DNA of 34,809 nt from an uncultured Clostridia bacterium. GTDB lineage: Bacteria > Bacillota > Clostridia > UBA1381. The stretch spans positions 1 through 34,809 of the forward strand of contig CANQKM010000015.1 in NCBI GenBank assembly GCA_947624485.1, written 5' to 3'. The notes under the pieces are model-generated. The model saw nothing but the letters and a program-made list of their open reading frames with translations. It was not told the origin of the DNA and searched no databases. The position numbers were made by a program, and so were the translations under genes. Shown here piece by piece: positions 7,585 to 14,366 of this stretch (position 1 is the stretch's first letter; every line of letters starts with the position of its first letter).

Positions 7585-9629
7585 TGAAACTTGTTATCGC
7601 AGAAAAACCGTCCGTCGCAAGGTCGATTGCGAAAGTAGTCGGTGCCGTAAAACAGTGTGACGGATATTTGTCGGGAGGCGGCTATGCCGTCTCCCACTGT
7701 TTCGGTCACTTGGCGGAGCTTGCACAGGCTGAAACGTATGATGAACGCTACGGGAAATGGAAACGCGAGGATTTACCGATTATCCCCGCCGCTTGGCAGT
7801 ACGCCGTAAGCGATGATAAGAAACAGCAGTTTGAGATTTTATCGCAGCTGATGAACAATCCCGAAGTTACGGAAGTAATCAACGCCTGTGACGCAGGGCG
7901 CGAGGGCGAACTGATTTTCAGAACGGTATATAACCTTGCGAACTGCAAAAAGCCGATAAAGCGGCTTTGGATTTCATCTATGGAGGACGCGGCTATAAAG
8001 GAAGGTTTTAATAACCTCCGTCCCGGCAGCGATTATGACGCACTGTATCAGGCAGCACTTTGTCGAAGCAAAGCTGACTGGCTTGTGGGTATAAACGCCA
8101 CGCGTCTTTTTTCCGTTCTGTACCACAGAACGCTCAACGTTGGCAGAGTGGTATCGCCCACGCTTGCCATGCTCGTACAACGCGAAGCGCAGATCAAAGC
8201 CTTTCAGAGTGAGCCGTTCTACAAGACCGTGCTTGATTTCGGAGCTTTCAAAGCAGAAAGTGAGCGATTTTCCGATAAGGACAGTGCGAATGTGGCCGCG
8301 AAGCTGTGTGAAGCGGATACAGCCGTAGCCGAAAAGGTTGAACGCTCGGAAAAGAGCGAAAAAGCTCCCGCGCTCTATGACCTTACCACACTTCAAAGAG
8401 AGGCGAACAGAACGCTCGGCTATACCGCGCAGCAAACGCTCGATTATCTGCAATCGCTCTATGAAAAGAAGCTGTGTACCTATCCGCGGACGGACAGTAA
8501 ATTCTTAACGGACGATATGAAGCCGACCGTAAGCGATATTGTTTCCGTTTCCGCTGATATTCTCGGCGTACAGAAGCCGAGTACCGTAAATGTCGATAAG
8601 ATATGCGACAGTAAAAAGGTATCCGATCACCATGCCGTTATCCTTACAAAGAGCGTTAAGAATACGGATATTCAATCGCTGCTTGCGGGCGAACGCGAGA
8701 TATTAAAGCTCATTGCAAAAAGAACGCTCTGCGCTGTAAGCGAACCGTATATGTATGCGGAAACCTCCGCTGTCATATTCTGCGGCGGCAGAGAGTTTAC
8801 CGTTAAGAAAAAATCTGTCATATCGCTCGGATGGAAGGCGTATCTGAAATCGGACGGAACGGACGATAAGCCGATAGAGCTTACCGAAGGTCAGATTTTG
8901 GATAAAAAGACCGTATCTGTTGCCGAGGGTAAGACAACGCCGCCGAAGCGGTTTACCGAGGACACTATCCTTGCCGCTATGGAAAAGGCGGGTAAGGAGG
9001 ATATGCCCGACGAAGCGGAACGAAAGGGCTTGGGAACCCCTGCGACAAGAGCAGGCATTATTGAAAAGCTCGTTTCTGTCGGGTTTGTGGTACGGAAAAA
9101 GGAGCAAAAATCCGTTTACCTTGTTCCCGACGGCATCGGCGCGTCGCTTATTACCATTCTCCCCGAAGCGTTACAGTCACCGATTTTGACAGCCGAATGG
9201 GAGCAGCAGCTTCTTCAGATTGAAAAAGGGGAACTGAGCGCCGACGAGTTTATGTCGGAGATTGAGGATATGGTAAATAACCTCGTCCGTGATTACAAGG
9301 TCGTTGACGGTGCGGAGGTACTGTTCCCGTCGGGCAGAACCGTTGTCGGTAAATGCCCGCGCTGCGGAAGCGACGTGACGGAGAGCAAAAAGGGCTTTTT
9401 CTGTGAAAAGAACGATTGTCGGTTTGCACTGTGGAGGGATAACCGTTTCCTGACCTCAAAAAAGGTAAGTTTGACAAAGAAAATGGCTGAAACTCTGCTC
9501 CGTGACGGAAAAGCGTATGTGAGCGGTATTTACTCCGAAAGGACGGGCAAAAAATATGACGCGTTTATCGTAATGACCGACGACGGAACGAAAACCACGT
9601 TCAGTCTTGATTTTGATAAAAAGCAGTAA
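7584..9629 (+). CDS. topB: DNA topoisomerase III (type IA)
   Basis: Type IA topoisomerase that nicks and passes single strands, here probably resolving transfer or replication intermediates of the ICE. The 681 residues start with the Toprim motif LVIAEKPSVARSIAKVVG, with the acidic DAGREGELIF (metal binding) following. The catalytic tyrosine is Tyr300 in TYPRTDSKFL. The KGLGTPATRAGIIEKL region and a C-terminal zinc-ribbon-like piece (CPRCGSD, FFCEKNDCRFALW) are present. All catalytic motifs look intact and the length is normal for ICE-borne TopB. The ATG overlaps the upstream TAA by one base. Confidence 0.96.
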   Translation: MKLVIAEKPSVARSIAKVVGAVKQCDGYLSGGGYAVSHCFGHLAELAQAETYDERYGKWKREDLPIIPAAWQYAVSDDKKQQFEILSQLMNNPEVTEVINACDAGREGELIFRTVYNLANCKKPIKRLWISSMEDAAIKEGFNNLRPGSDYDALYQAALCRSKADWLVGINATRLFSVLYHRTLNVGRVVSPTLAMLVQREAQIKAFQSEPFYKTVLDFGAFKAESERFSDKDSANVAAKLCEADTAVAEKVERSEKSEKAPALYDLTTLQREANRTLGYTAQQTLDYLQSLYEKKLCTYPRTDSKFLTDDMKPTVSDIVSVSADILGVQKPSTVNVDKICDSKKVSDHHAVILTKSVKNTDIQSLLAGEREILKLIAKRTLCAVSEPYMYAETSAVIFCGGREFTVKKKSVISLGWKAYLKSDGTDDKPIELTEGQILDKKTVSVAEGKTTPPKRFTEDTILAAMEKAGKEDMPDEAERKGLGTPATRAGIIEKLVSVGFVVRKKEQKSVYLVPDGIGASLITILPEALQSPILTAEWEQQLLQIEKGELSADEFMSEIEDMVNNLVRDYKVVDGAEVLFPSGRTVVGKCPRCGSDVTESKKGFFCEKNDCRFALWRDNRFLTSKKVSLTKKMAETLLRDGKAYVSGIYSERTGKKYDAFIVMTDDGTKTTFSLDFDKKQ

Positions 9630-9643
9630 AGGAGGCGTTTTTA

Positions 9644-11713
9644 ATGGCTGAGAAAAAGAACTCAAAAGCCGGTAAAGAAAATCCGACCAAGAAAAGCAAC
9701 AAGGAGCGGCTTAAGGAAATTACCGACAGTATAGAAACGGGTATAAAGGAACTCTTTAATTCCGACAAATACAAGTCATATCTTCAGACGATGAGCCGTT
9801 TCCATAAGTACAGCGTGAATAACCAAATGCTGATTTATATGCAAAATCCAAATGCTACCCATGTTGCGAGCTTTACAAGCTGGCACGATAAATTCGGACG
9901 CAACGTAAAGAAAGGCGAAAAGGGCATTAAAATTATCGCTCCCACGCCGTACAAGAAAAAGATTGAGGAAAGGAAGCTCGACCCCGATACCAAACTGCCG
10001 ATGCTCGACGATAACGGGAATGAAATTATGCAGGAACGAGAAATAACTATCCCGCATTTTAGGGTGGTATCGGTGTTTGACGTAAGCCAAACGGCAGGAC
10101 GACCTCTGCCGCAGCTTGCAAGCGATCTTACAGGAGATGTGCAGAACTACGAAGCGTTTGTTGAAGCTATACGGCGCAGCTCGACTGTTCCAATCAGCTT
10201 TGAGCCGATAGAACGAGGCGCAGACGGGTATTTCTCGCTTGATGAACAGAAAATCGTCATACGCGAGGGTATGAGCGAGGCGCAGACGGTATCGGCTTTG
10301 CTCCACGAAATGGCGCACTCTAAGCTCCACAACTTCAAAGCGAAGGAGGAAAAATTAGAGGAAGTCGAACTGTTCGGGGAAAAGGCGCTATTCTCAAACG
10401 GCAGGATTGATAAGGATACGCTCCCCGACGGTCTGTACTGCTACGATTTGCGCGGCAGCGATACCGACCCCGGCAAGCCTGTTGCCGTTGAGGAAAACGT
10501 CACCGTAAACCACGCGGGCTGTGTGATTTGTACCGAACCTCTTGACTTTTCCGAAATGGAATATATCCCGCTCGATGAAGGGCTTAACTTTTTGGGTGAT
10601 GAAAAAGGCATACGGGAGTTTTGGCTCGAACAATATCCCGAAAAAGCGAAATTGTCGCGAAACACCGAGGAAGTGCAAGCCGAAAGCGTTTCCTATGCCG
10701 TCTGTGCATACTACGGTATCAAGACCGATGAGAACAGTTTAGGGTATATCGCTTCCTGGAGTAAGGATAAGGAACTGCCGGAGCTTAAAGCGTCGCTTGA
10801 GGTAATCAATAAAACCGCAAATTCGATGATAACGGACATTGATAAGCATTTCGCGGAAGTGAAAAAGGAAATGGGACTTGATAACGAACAGATAGAGCTT
10901 GACGAGGCGATGTTTGAGAACAGTCTGCAATATCTGCATATTCAGCGTGACGGTGAGGGCGCATGGGATTATTCCATTTACGATAAAGAAAGCTTACGGC
11001 TCGTTGACGGCGGCAGAATTGACGACCCGAATATGAAGCTCGAACAAGTTAAGGAGCAGATTATCGCGGAGTATGAGGTAAAGCTGCCCTATGGCGACCC
11101 CATGCCCGACAGTGATAAAAACAGGCTTCTCGACGATATTTCCGAAAAGGCTCTGTCGCAAATGTCCGAGGATTTGCCCGACCCCAATATTACCCAGGCG
11201 GATATGAAAGCCTACGGGTATACTTACGAGGGTATGCTGCCGCTCGAAAAGGCTATGGCGCGGGAACTTGCCGAAAATACCAATGCTGCAATTTATATGC
11301 TCCACAACGACAATACCGAGTCGATGGTGATGGATTTAGCCGAGATAAACGATTTCGACGGTATTTTCGGTATTGATAGGCAGGATTGGGAAAGGGTCAA
11401 GGACAATTATCTGAAAAACGCCGAGATGTCCGCAGAGGACGATTATGACATGATTGACGGAATTATAAATAACGGCGATAATAACCGTGATGCTGATACT
11501 AAGCCTACGGTGGCGGATCTCGAAGCGGATGTGAAAGCGGGTAAGTCAATTTCCGTGCTTGAGCTTGCCGAAGCTATTGACAAGGAAGCGAAACAGGACG
11601 CTCAAAAGACCCCGAAAAAAGAGGAAAAACCCTCGCTTCTCGCAAAGCTCAACCGCCCCCTGCCGCCGCAGAAGGAACATACACAGCCGAAATTGAAAGA
11701 AATGGAGATGTAG
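9644..11713 (+). CDS. ArdC-like ssDNA-binding/zincin protein with LPD-type insertion
   Basis: A 689-residue protein of the ArdC (DUF1738) type, linked in plasmids and ICEs to protection of incoming single-stranded DNA. The N-terminal ArdC domain (about 15-150) carries FHKYSVNNQMLIYMQNP and FGRNVKKGEKGIKI. A metallopeptidase domain follows, with HEMAH at residues 221-225 and a likely third-ligand helix EEVQAESVSYAVCAYYGI. About 110 residues containing DGLYCYDLRGSDTDPGKP are inserted between these two zincin motifs and look like a large-polyvalent-protein-associated (LPD) domain. Further LPD-like repeats (YLHIQRDGEGAWDYSIYD) follow. The tail has PSLLAKLNRPLP (663-674), shared with two downstream genes. 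AAAGGAGG precedes the ATG. Confidence 0.88.
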   Translation: MAEKKNSKAGKENPTKKSNKERLKEITDSIETGIKELFNSDKYKSYLQTMSRFHKYSVNNQMLIYMQNPNATHVASFTSWHDKFGRNVKKGEKGIKIIAPTPYKKKIEERKLDPDTKLPMLDDNGNEIMQEREITIPHFRVVSVFDVSQTAGRPLPQLASDLTGDVQNYEAFVEAIRRSSTVPISFEPIERGADGYFSLDEQKIVIREGMSEAQTVSALLHEMAHSKLHNFKAKEEKLEEVELFGEKALFSNGRIDKDTLPDGLYCYDLRGSDTDPGKPVAVEENVTVNHAGCVICTEPLDFSEMEYIPLDEGLNFLGDEKGIREFWLEQYPEKAKLSRNTEEVQAESVSYAVCAYYGIKTDENSLGYIASWSKDKELPELKASLEVINKTANSMITDIDKHFAEVKKEMGLDNEQIELDEAMFENSLQYLHIQRDGEGAWDYSIYDKESLRLVDGGRIDDPNMKLEQVKEQIIAEYEVKLPYGDPMPDSDKNRLLDDISEKALSQMSEDLPDPNITQADMKAYGYTYEGMLPLEKAMARELAENTNAAIYMLHNDNTESMVMDLAEINDFDGIFGIDRQDWERVKDNYLKNAEMSAEDDYDMIDGIINNGDNNRDADTKPTVADLEADVKAGKSISVLELAEAIDKEAKQDAQKTPKKEEKPSLLAKLNRPLPPQKEHTQPKLKEMEM

Positions 11714-11717
11714 TGAA

Positions 11718-11933
11718 ATGACAGAATTAACTCACGACGAAACGAACCTTTTGTGTATCTATCAGAAAGGCTCAAGAGCCGGAACAATCGACAACATCAC
11801 GCAAATGCGTAAGTATCTTGAAGAAGATGAAACGGAACTGCTCGAAATGTCCGACGGGCTTTTACAAAAGCTCGAAGCTATGAGCGACGCGGGCTTTGAC
11901 GCTCTTGAACTGTTCCCGAACTTTAATTATTAA
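11718..11933 (+). CDS. TTRAP-family (transposon-transfer assisting) small protein
   Basis: A 71-residue soluble acidic protein. The pattern TxDExNLLCIY, then an ITQMRKYLEEDETELLEMSD helix and a C-terminal LELFPNF, matches the short TTRAP family of Clostridial conjugative transposons. The gene starts four bases after the ArdC-like stop, so it is in the same transcript. Function is unproven beyond the association with transfer regions. A broken second copy of residues 30-69 lies 1.7 kb downstream (13662-13784). Confidence 0.82.
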   Translation: MTELTHDETNLLCIYQKGSRAGTIDNITQMRKYLEEDETELLEMSDGLLQKLEAMSDAGFDALELFPNFNY

Positions 11934-12117
11934 AGCGGCTTATCGGAGCTGCCGTTCTCTTTCCAACGGACTAAGTGATATAATATTCAAACACGCTGTA
12001 ACAGTTGAAAAGGCAAATTTCAGGGAAAATTGTGGAGATGTATATTACGATGATTATCTCAAAGAAACCGTTATAGAGAATGCGAAAAAAGGGGAGGTGA
12101 AAAATTGTAAAAAATAG
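11934..12117 (+). other. Intergenic stretch without a convincing gene (left edge of AT-rich insertion)
   Basis: The first 35 bases (GCGGCTTATCGGAGCTGCCG and flank) look like typical ICE sequence with a short GC hairpin. After about 11970 the base composition turns AT-rich, beginning with an extended -10 like TGATATAAT (11976-11984). A frame reading into here from 11896 starts inside the TTRAP gene and has no ribosome binding site, so I do not call it. A GGGGAGG near 12093 is followed by TTG-TAA, which encodes nothing. The change in composition marks the probable left border of the inserted module. Confidence 0.4.
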
Positions 12118-12146
12118 TTGATTTTTGTTTCGTTTTGTATTATAAT
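12118..12146 (+). promoter_or_regulatory. Promoter, TTGATT-17-TATAAT
   Basis: -35 TTGATT at 12118-12123 and -10 TATAAT at 12141-12146 with a 17-base spacer. A start near 12153 would place the strong hairpin at 12161-12196 at the very 5' end of the transcript. It is about 180 bases upstream of a second good promoter. Confidence 0.65.
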
Positions 12147-12160
12147 GGGATAAAGAGTGC

Positions 12161-12196
12161 ATTTCCCCAAAAGGTTTATTCAACTTTTGGGGAAAT
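12161..12196 (+). terminator. 13-bp perfect hairpin just after a promoter (terminator, attenuator or short RNA)
   Basis: Left arm ATTTCCCCAAAAG (12161-12173), 10-base loop, right arm CTTTTGGGGAAAT (12184-12196), followed by a moderately T-rich stretch without a clean T run. Because a promoter sits just upstream, it may end a very short RNA, attenuate transcription into the module, or stabilise the 5' end of the message. Confidence 0.55.
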
Positions 12197-12326
12197 ATCT
12201 GTAATTTTTATTATTTGTCAACATAAAAGCGAAAGCTTTTGAACAAAATGTAATTAACATTTTTAATATTTAAAACGTATAATATAATAATATTTTCATT
12301 TAATCAAATAAATGAAGGTAGTGGTA

Positions 12327-12355
12327 TTGACTTTTCGTGTTAAAAGTGTTACAAT
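12327..12355 (+). promoter_or_regulatory. Promoter of the three-gene AT-rich module, TTGACT-17-TACAAT
   Basis: -35 TTGACT at 12327-12332, -10 TACAAT at 12350-12355, spacer 17 bases. The first gene starts 50 bases downstream. A 14-base perfect palindrome AATTAATATTAATT at 12372-12385 lies between this promoter and the ribosome binding site and could be an operator. Confidence 0.72.
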
Positions 12356-12371
12356 GTACGCTGTTATTATA

Positions 12372-12385
12372 AATTAATATTAATT
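12372..12385. promoter_or_regulatory. 14-base palindrome downstream of module promoter (possible operator)
   Basis: AATTAATATTAATT is a perfect palindrome placed at roughly +10 to +24 from the predicted start. It is made only of A and T, so chance in this AT-rich stretch is a real alternative. Autoregulation by the first small gene would be a natural reading but is unproven. Confidence 0.35.
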
Positions 12386-12405
12386 ATGTTGTTGGAGGAA
12401 AATTG

Positions 12406-12591
12406 ATGGCAGAGGTATTTAAGACATCCCGTGAACGAATTATTGATATTGCGGAGGAGATTATGGGCGAAGTTGACCACAACAAACCCAAAATCGGTAC
12501 TCCAAATAATTTTATTGAGGCTTTAAAAATTGGCTCAGAAAAATTTGAAAATAGTAGCCTCAGGGAAATTATGAATAGTTCACGGAGGTAA
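12406..12591 (+). CDS. Small unknown protein, first gene of the AT-rich module
   Basis: A 61-residue soluble protein from ATG 12406 with TTGGAGG seven to eight bases upstream. The first half is a helix (SRERIIDIAEEIMGEVDHNK), then a PKIGTPNN turn and another helix (FIEALKIGSEKFE). The size and leading position recall antitoxins or small regulators, but I see no ribbon-helix-helix or HTH signature I would trust. Its stop overlaps the spacing of the GGAGG used by the next gene, so the two are tightly coupled. Unrecognised family. Confidence 0.7.
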   Translation: MAEVFKTSRERIIDIAEEIMGEVDHNKPKIGTPNNFIEALKIGSEKFENSSLREIMNSSRR

Positions 12592-12596
12592 ATATA

Positions 12597-13151
12597 GTGG
12601 GTGCGAAAAAACAAATAAGAAACGGGAATTTGAAATATGAGAAGTGTAGCGATAAAGAAGTTCTTTTTCTCTATGATTTTTTCTCCAAGATGTTTGAAAA
12701 ATTTATGAAGGCAATGGAATATCCTTCAGATACAGATTATGCAATTGATGCATATTCACTCATAGATGCTATTGTGCGAGTAGATAAAAGAAAAGCATAC
12801 TTTATATGCTTCCATAATATGCTCATTAATGAAAAGAAAGAGGCTGCGCTGTATGCATATTGGTTTATAAAATGCAAACCATTTTCAATAGCTGATGAAA
12901 GATACTGCGATGACAAGAATTCTTCACGTATTAACGAGTTATTTGCGGCATATATTATTTATGCAACCTTATTGTTCGATGATGAAGAATTTACAAAAAT
13001 CGTTGCAAAAAAGGAAGAAGGTAAATTTACATATCACGATAAGCTGATGTATTCTTTACATTATCGTTGTTTTACCATTGATTCCATAATGTTTTTAGTT
13101 GATACTATTACACCAGAATCGTTTGAAATTGAATATGATGTTGAACCGTAA
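12597..13151 (+). CDS. Unknown soluble protein, second gene of the AT-rich module
   Basis: A 184-residue protein from GTG 12597 (GGAGG at 12584-12588, eight bases upstream). It looks all-helical and rich in aromatic and charged residues (LYDFFSKMFEKFMKAMEY, YFICFHNMLINEKKEAALYA, YHDKLMYSLHYRCF), with no signal peptide or clear membrane helix. I see no catalytic motif and do not recognise a family. It has AT-rich codon use unlike the ICE genes on both sides. Tight spacing to its neighbours suggests the three products work together; defence or toxin-antitoxin cargo is a speculation from context only. Confidence 0.75.
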   Translation: MGAKKQIRNGNLKYEKCSDKEVLFLYDFFSKMFEKFMKAMEYPSDTDYAIDAYSLIDAIVRVDKRKAYFICFHNMLINEKKEAALYAYWFIKCKPFSIADERYCDDKNSSRINELFAAYIIYATLLFDDEEFTKIVAKKEEGKFTYHDKLMYSLHYRCFTIDSIMFLVDTITPESFEIEYDVEP

Positions 13152-13166
13152 AGGATTTGATTGCCT

Positions 13167-13550
13167 ATGAAAAATAATATCGTTTATCCAATTATTGTAT
13201 CTGGGATTTTAGCGGCTGTTGGTTTGATTCTCAAATACTTTGGTTTTGATTTCTTCCAAACATTTAAAGATTTCATGGGTTATTCTCACCTCAAGGAGGC
13301 CATTTTTCTTATTGTATCGGCTTTGATTATTATCTGCTTCGTTAGCTGTGAAATAACAAGTAATAGATATAAGAAAAAACTGGCATCGTTACAAACAATC
13401 AATGAAAGAATTAAGGAATTGGAAGATGAATTAGAGCAGAAAAAGCATGATTTGGATGAGTCTAAAAAACAATATTCTGCACTATTGAAGACAAGCAAAC
13501 AACTGAAACCTCAAAAGGCTCTGCAAAATTTTAGAAATGATGAGAATTAA
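13167..13550 (+). CDS. Two-helix membrane protein with cytoplasmic coiled coil, third gene of the AT-rich module
   Basis: A 127-residue protein from ATG 13167 with AAGGA at 13151-13155. The TTG two codons upstream is in frame but less likely. Two hydrophobic segments are seen (about residues 5-24, IVYPIIVSGILAAVGLILKY, and 45-62, AIFLIVSALIIICFVSC), joined by a short amphipathic loop. A long charged coiled coil follows (about 70-115, INERIKELEDELEQKKHDLD). A small membrane effector with a helical interaction arm is the layout of several phage-defence or holin-like proteins, but no family is recognised. A strong terminator begins two bases after the stop codon. Confidence 0.75.
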   Translation: MKNNIVYPIIVSGILAAVGLILKYFGFDFFQTFKDFMGYSHLKEAIFLIVSALIIICFVSCEITSNRYKKKLASLQTINERIKELEDELEQKKHDLDESKKQYSALLKTSKQLKPQKALQNFRNDEN

Positions 13551-13551
13551 G

Positions 13552-13595
13552 ATACAAAATAAGATGGAGGCATTAACCGCCATCTTATTTTGTAT
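13552..13595 (+). terminator. Strong terminator closing the AT-rich module
   Basis: A 16-bp perfect stem: ATACAAAATAAGATGG (13552-13567) pairs with CCATCTTATTTTGTAT (13580-13595) around a 12-base loop. The descending arm carries the TTATTTT run. It directly follows the stop codon of the third module gene and can act in both directions. Confidence 0.85.
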
Positions 13596-13609
13596 AATGG
13601 GTACATCAC

Positions 13610-13658
13610 AAGTCAGGGGTGAAAGTCCCAAGGGACATAGTTACCAGTGAACTAGATA
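13610..13658 (+). other. Possible group II intron domain I relic
   Basis: AAGTCAGGGGTGAAAGTCCC and the following bases resemble domain I sequence common in bacterial group II introns. It does not match the intact intron at 877-3312, and no GTGYG start, maturase or domain V is attached. On its left ACATCAC (13603-13609) and on its right GCAATGCGT match consecutive parts of the TTRAP gene, as if a fragment had been left inside the second TTRAP copy. Short matches make this tentative. Confidence 0.3.
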
Positions 13659-13661
13659 GCA

Positions 13662-13784
13662 ATGCGTCAGTACCTTGAGGAGGACAAAACGGAACTGCTC
13701 GAAATGTCCGACGGGCTTTTGTAAAAGCTTGAAGCTATGAGCGACGCGGACTTTGATGCTCTTGAACTGTTCCCCGACTTCTAA
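13662..13784 (+). pseudogene. Broken second copy of the TTRAP gene (3' part)
   Basis: Reads MRQYLEEDKTELLEMSDGLL, stop, KLEAMSDADFDALELFPDF, nearly identical to residues 30-69 of the TTRAP protein at 11718-11933. The first 29 codons are missing and codon 21 is TAA (13722-13724) where the intact copy has CAA. Similarity ends exactly at the gene's stop codon. The copy sits where TTRAP would normally adjoin the helicase side of the ICE, so the AT-rich module appears to lie between two TTRAP copies. Confidence 0.88.
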
Positions 13785-13811
13785 GCACCCAAAAACGTTG
13801 AATAATTTTTC

Positions 13812-13840
13812 TTGACATTATAACAGTATGACGATAAAGT
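13812..13840 (+). promoter_or_regulatory. Promoter TTGACA-17-TAAAGT
   Basis: -35 TTGACA at 13812-13817 and -10 TAAAGT at 13835-13840 with a 17-base spacer, 43 bases upstream of the next start codon. It would restart transcription after the module terminator. Confidence 0.65.
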
Positions 13841-13882
13841 GTATTACTAAGGAACAATTTAAGGAAGGTAGGCGCTTATTCT

Positions 13883-14284
13883 ATGGTAAATAACTTTAAT
13901 ACTCCCGTTGACAATCGCTACTCCTTTGAATTGTATAAGAGTAATGTGTGTCATAAGCTCAAAAAATTAGGCGATATTGAGTTTTTAATTGAAACACTGA
14001 ACAACGATGATATACTGATCTACTACGAGAAACAGTGGTATCCCGAATGTCTGTATCTTTTGGCTATGGTGGACTATATCAGTCGGGAAAACGGCATAGA
14101 ACTATGTGAGGATTATAATGATTTGCGTAGGCGGAAGCTTTCGGAAACGATTTATCCCGCAAGCGTACTAGCTCTTTGTGTCGCAAACAAGTCTGATTTG
14201 CCAAAACGCCAGGCATACAGAGAAGCTATACCTGAATTTATACGGTTTAATATCGTTGAGAGTGACGTTAGGAATGTCAACTGA
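13883..14284 (+). CDS. Small unknown ICE protein upstream of the giant helicase
   Basis: A 133-residue soluble protein that appears mostly helical (FELYKSNVCHKLKKLGDIEF, WYPECLYLLAMVDYISRENG). GGAAGG lies upstream at slightly long spacing. It has its own promoter and is followed by a strong UUCG-loop terminator, so it forms a single-gene unit between the TTRAP remnant and the helicase gene. Related small proteins of unknown role are common at this place in Tn1549-like elements, but I do not recognise a named family. Confidence 0.75.
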   Translation: MVNNFNTPVDNRYSFELYKSNVCHKLKKLGDIEFLIETLNNDDILIYYEKQWYPECLYLLAMVDYISRENGIELCEDYNDLRRRKLSETIYPASVLALCVANKSDLPKRQAYREAIPEFIRFNIVESDVRNVN

Positions 14285-14302
14285 AATTTGTATTTATGAG
14301 CG

Positions 14303-14331
14303 AAAAGCGGTTCTTTCGAGAGCCGCTTTTT
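14303..14331 (+). terminator. Intrinsic terminator with TTCG tetraloop
   Basis: AAAAGCGGTTCT (14303-14314) pairs with AGAGCCGCTTTT (14319-14330) through a TTCG loop, one G-T wobble, then a T-rich tail. It ends the 13883 gene's transcript and lies 36 bases before the helicase start. Confidence 0.82.
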
Positions 14332-14366
14332 CTTTGCTATATACACACAGAAAGGAGAGACGGCTT

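Noticed and set aside
11896..12117. A 73-residue frame starting inside the TTRAP gene
   Set aside because: Its start lies in another gene's coding sequence without a start signal, it crosses the composition border, and the product resembles nothing recognisable.
14178..14366. Upstream extension of the giant helicase frame by 63 codons
   Set aside because: It overlaps the 13883 gene and a strong terminator; ATG 14367 has an excellent ribosome binding site and begins the conserved domain.
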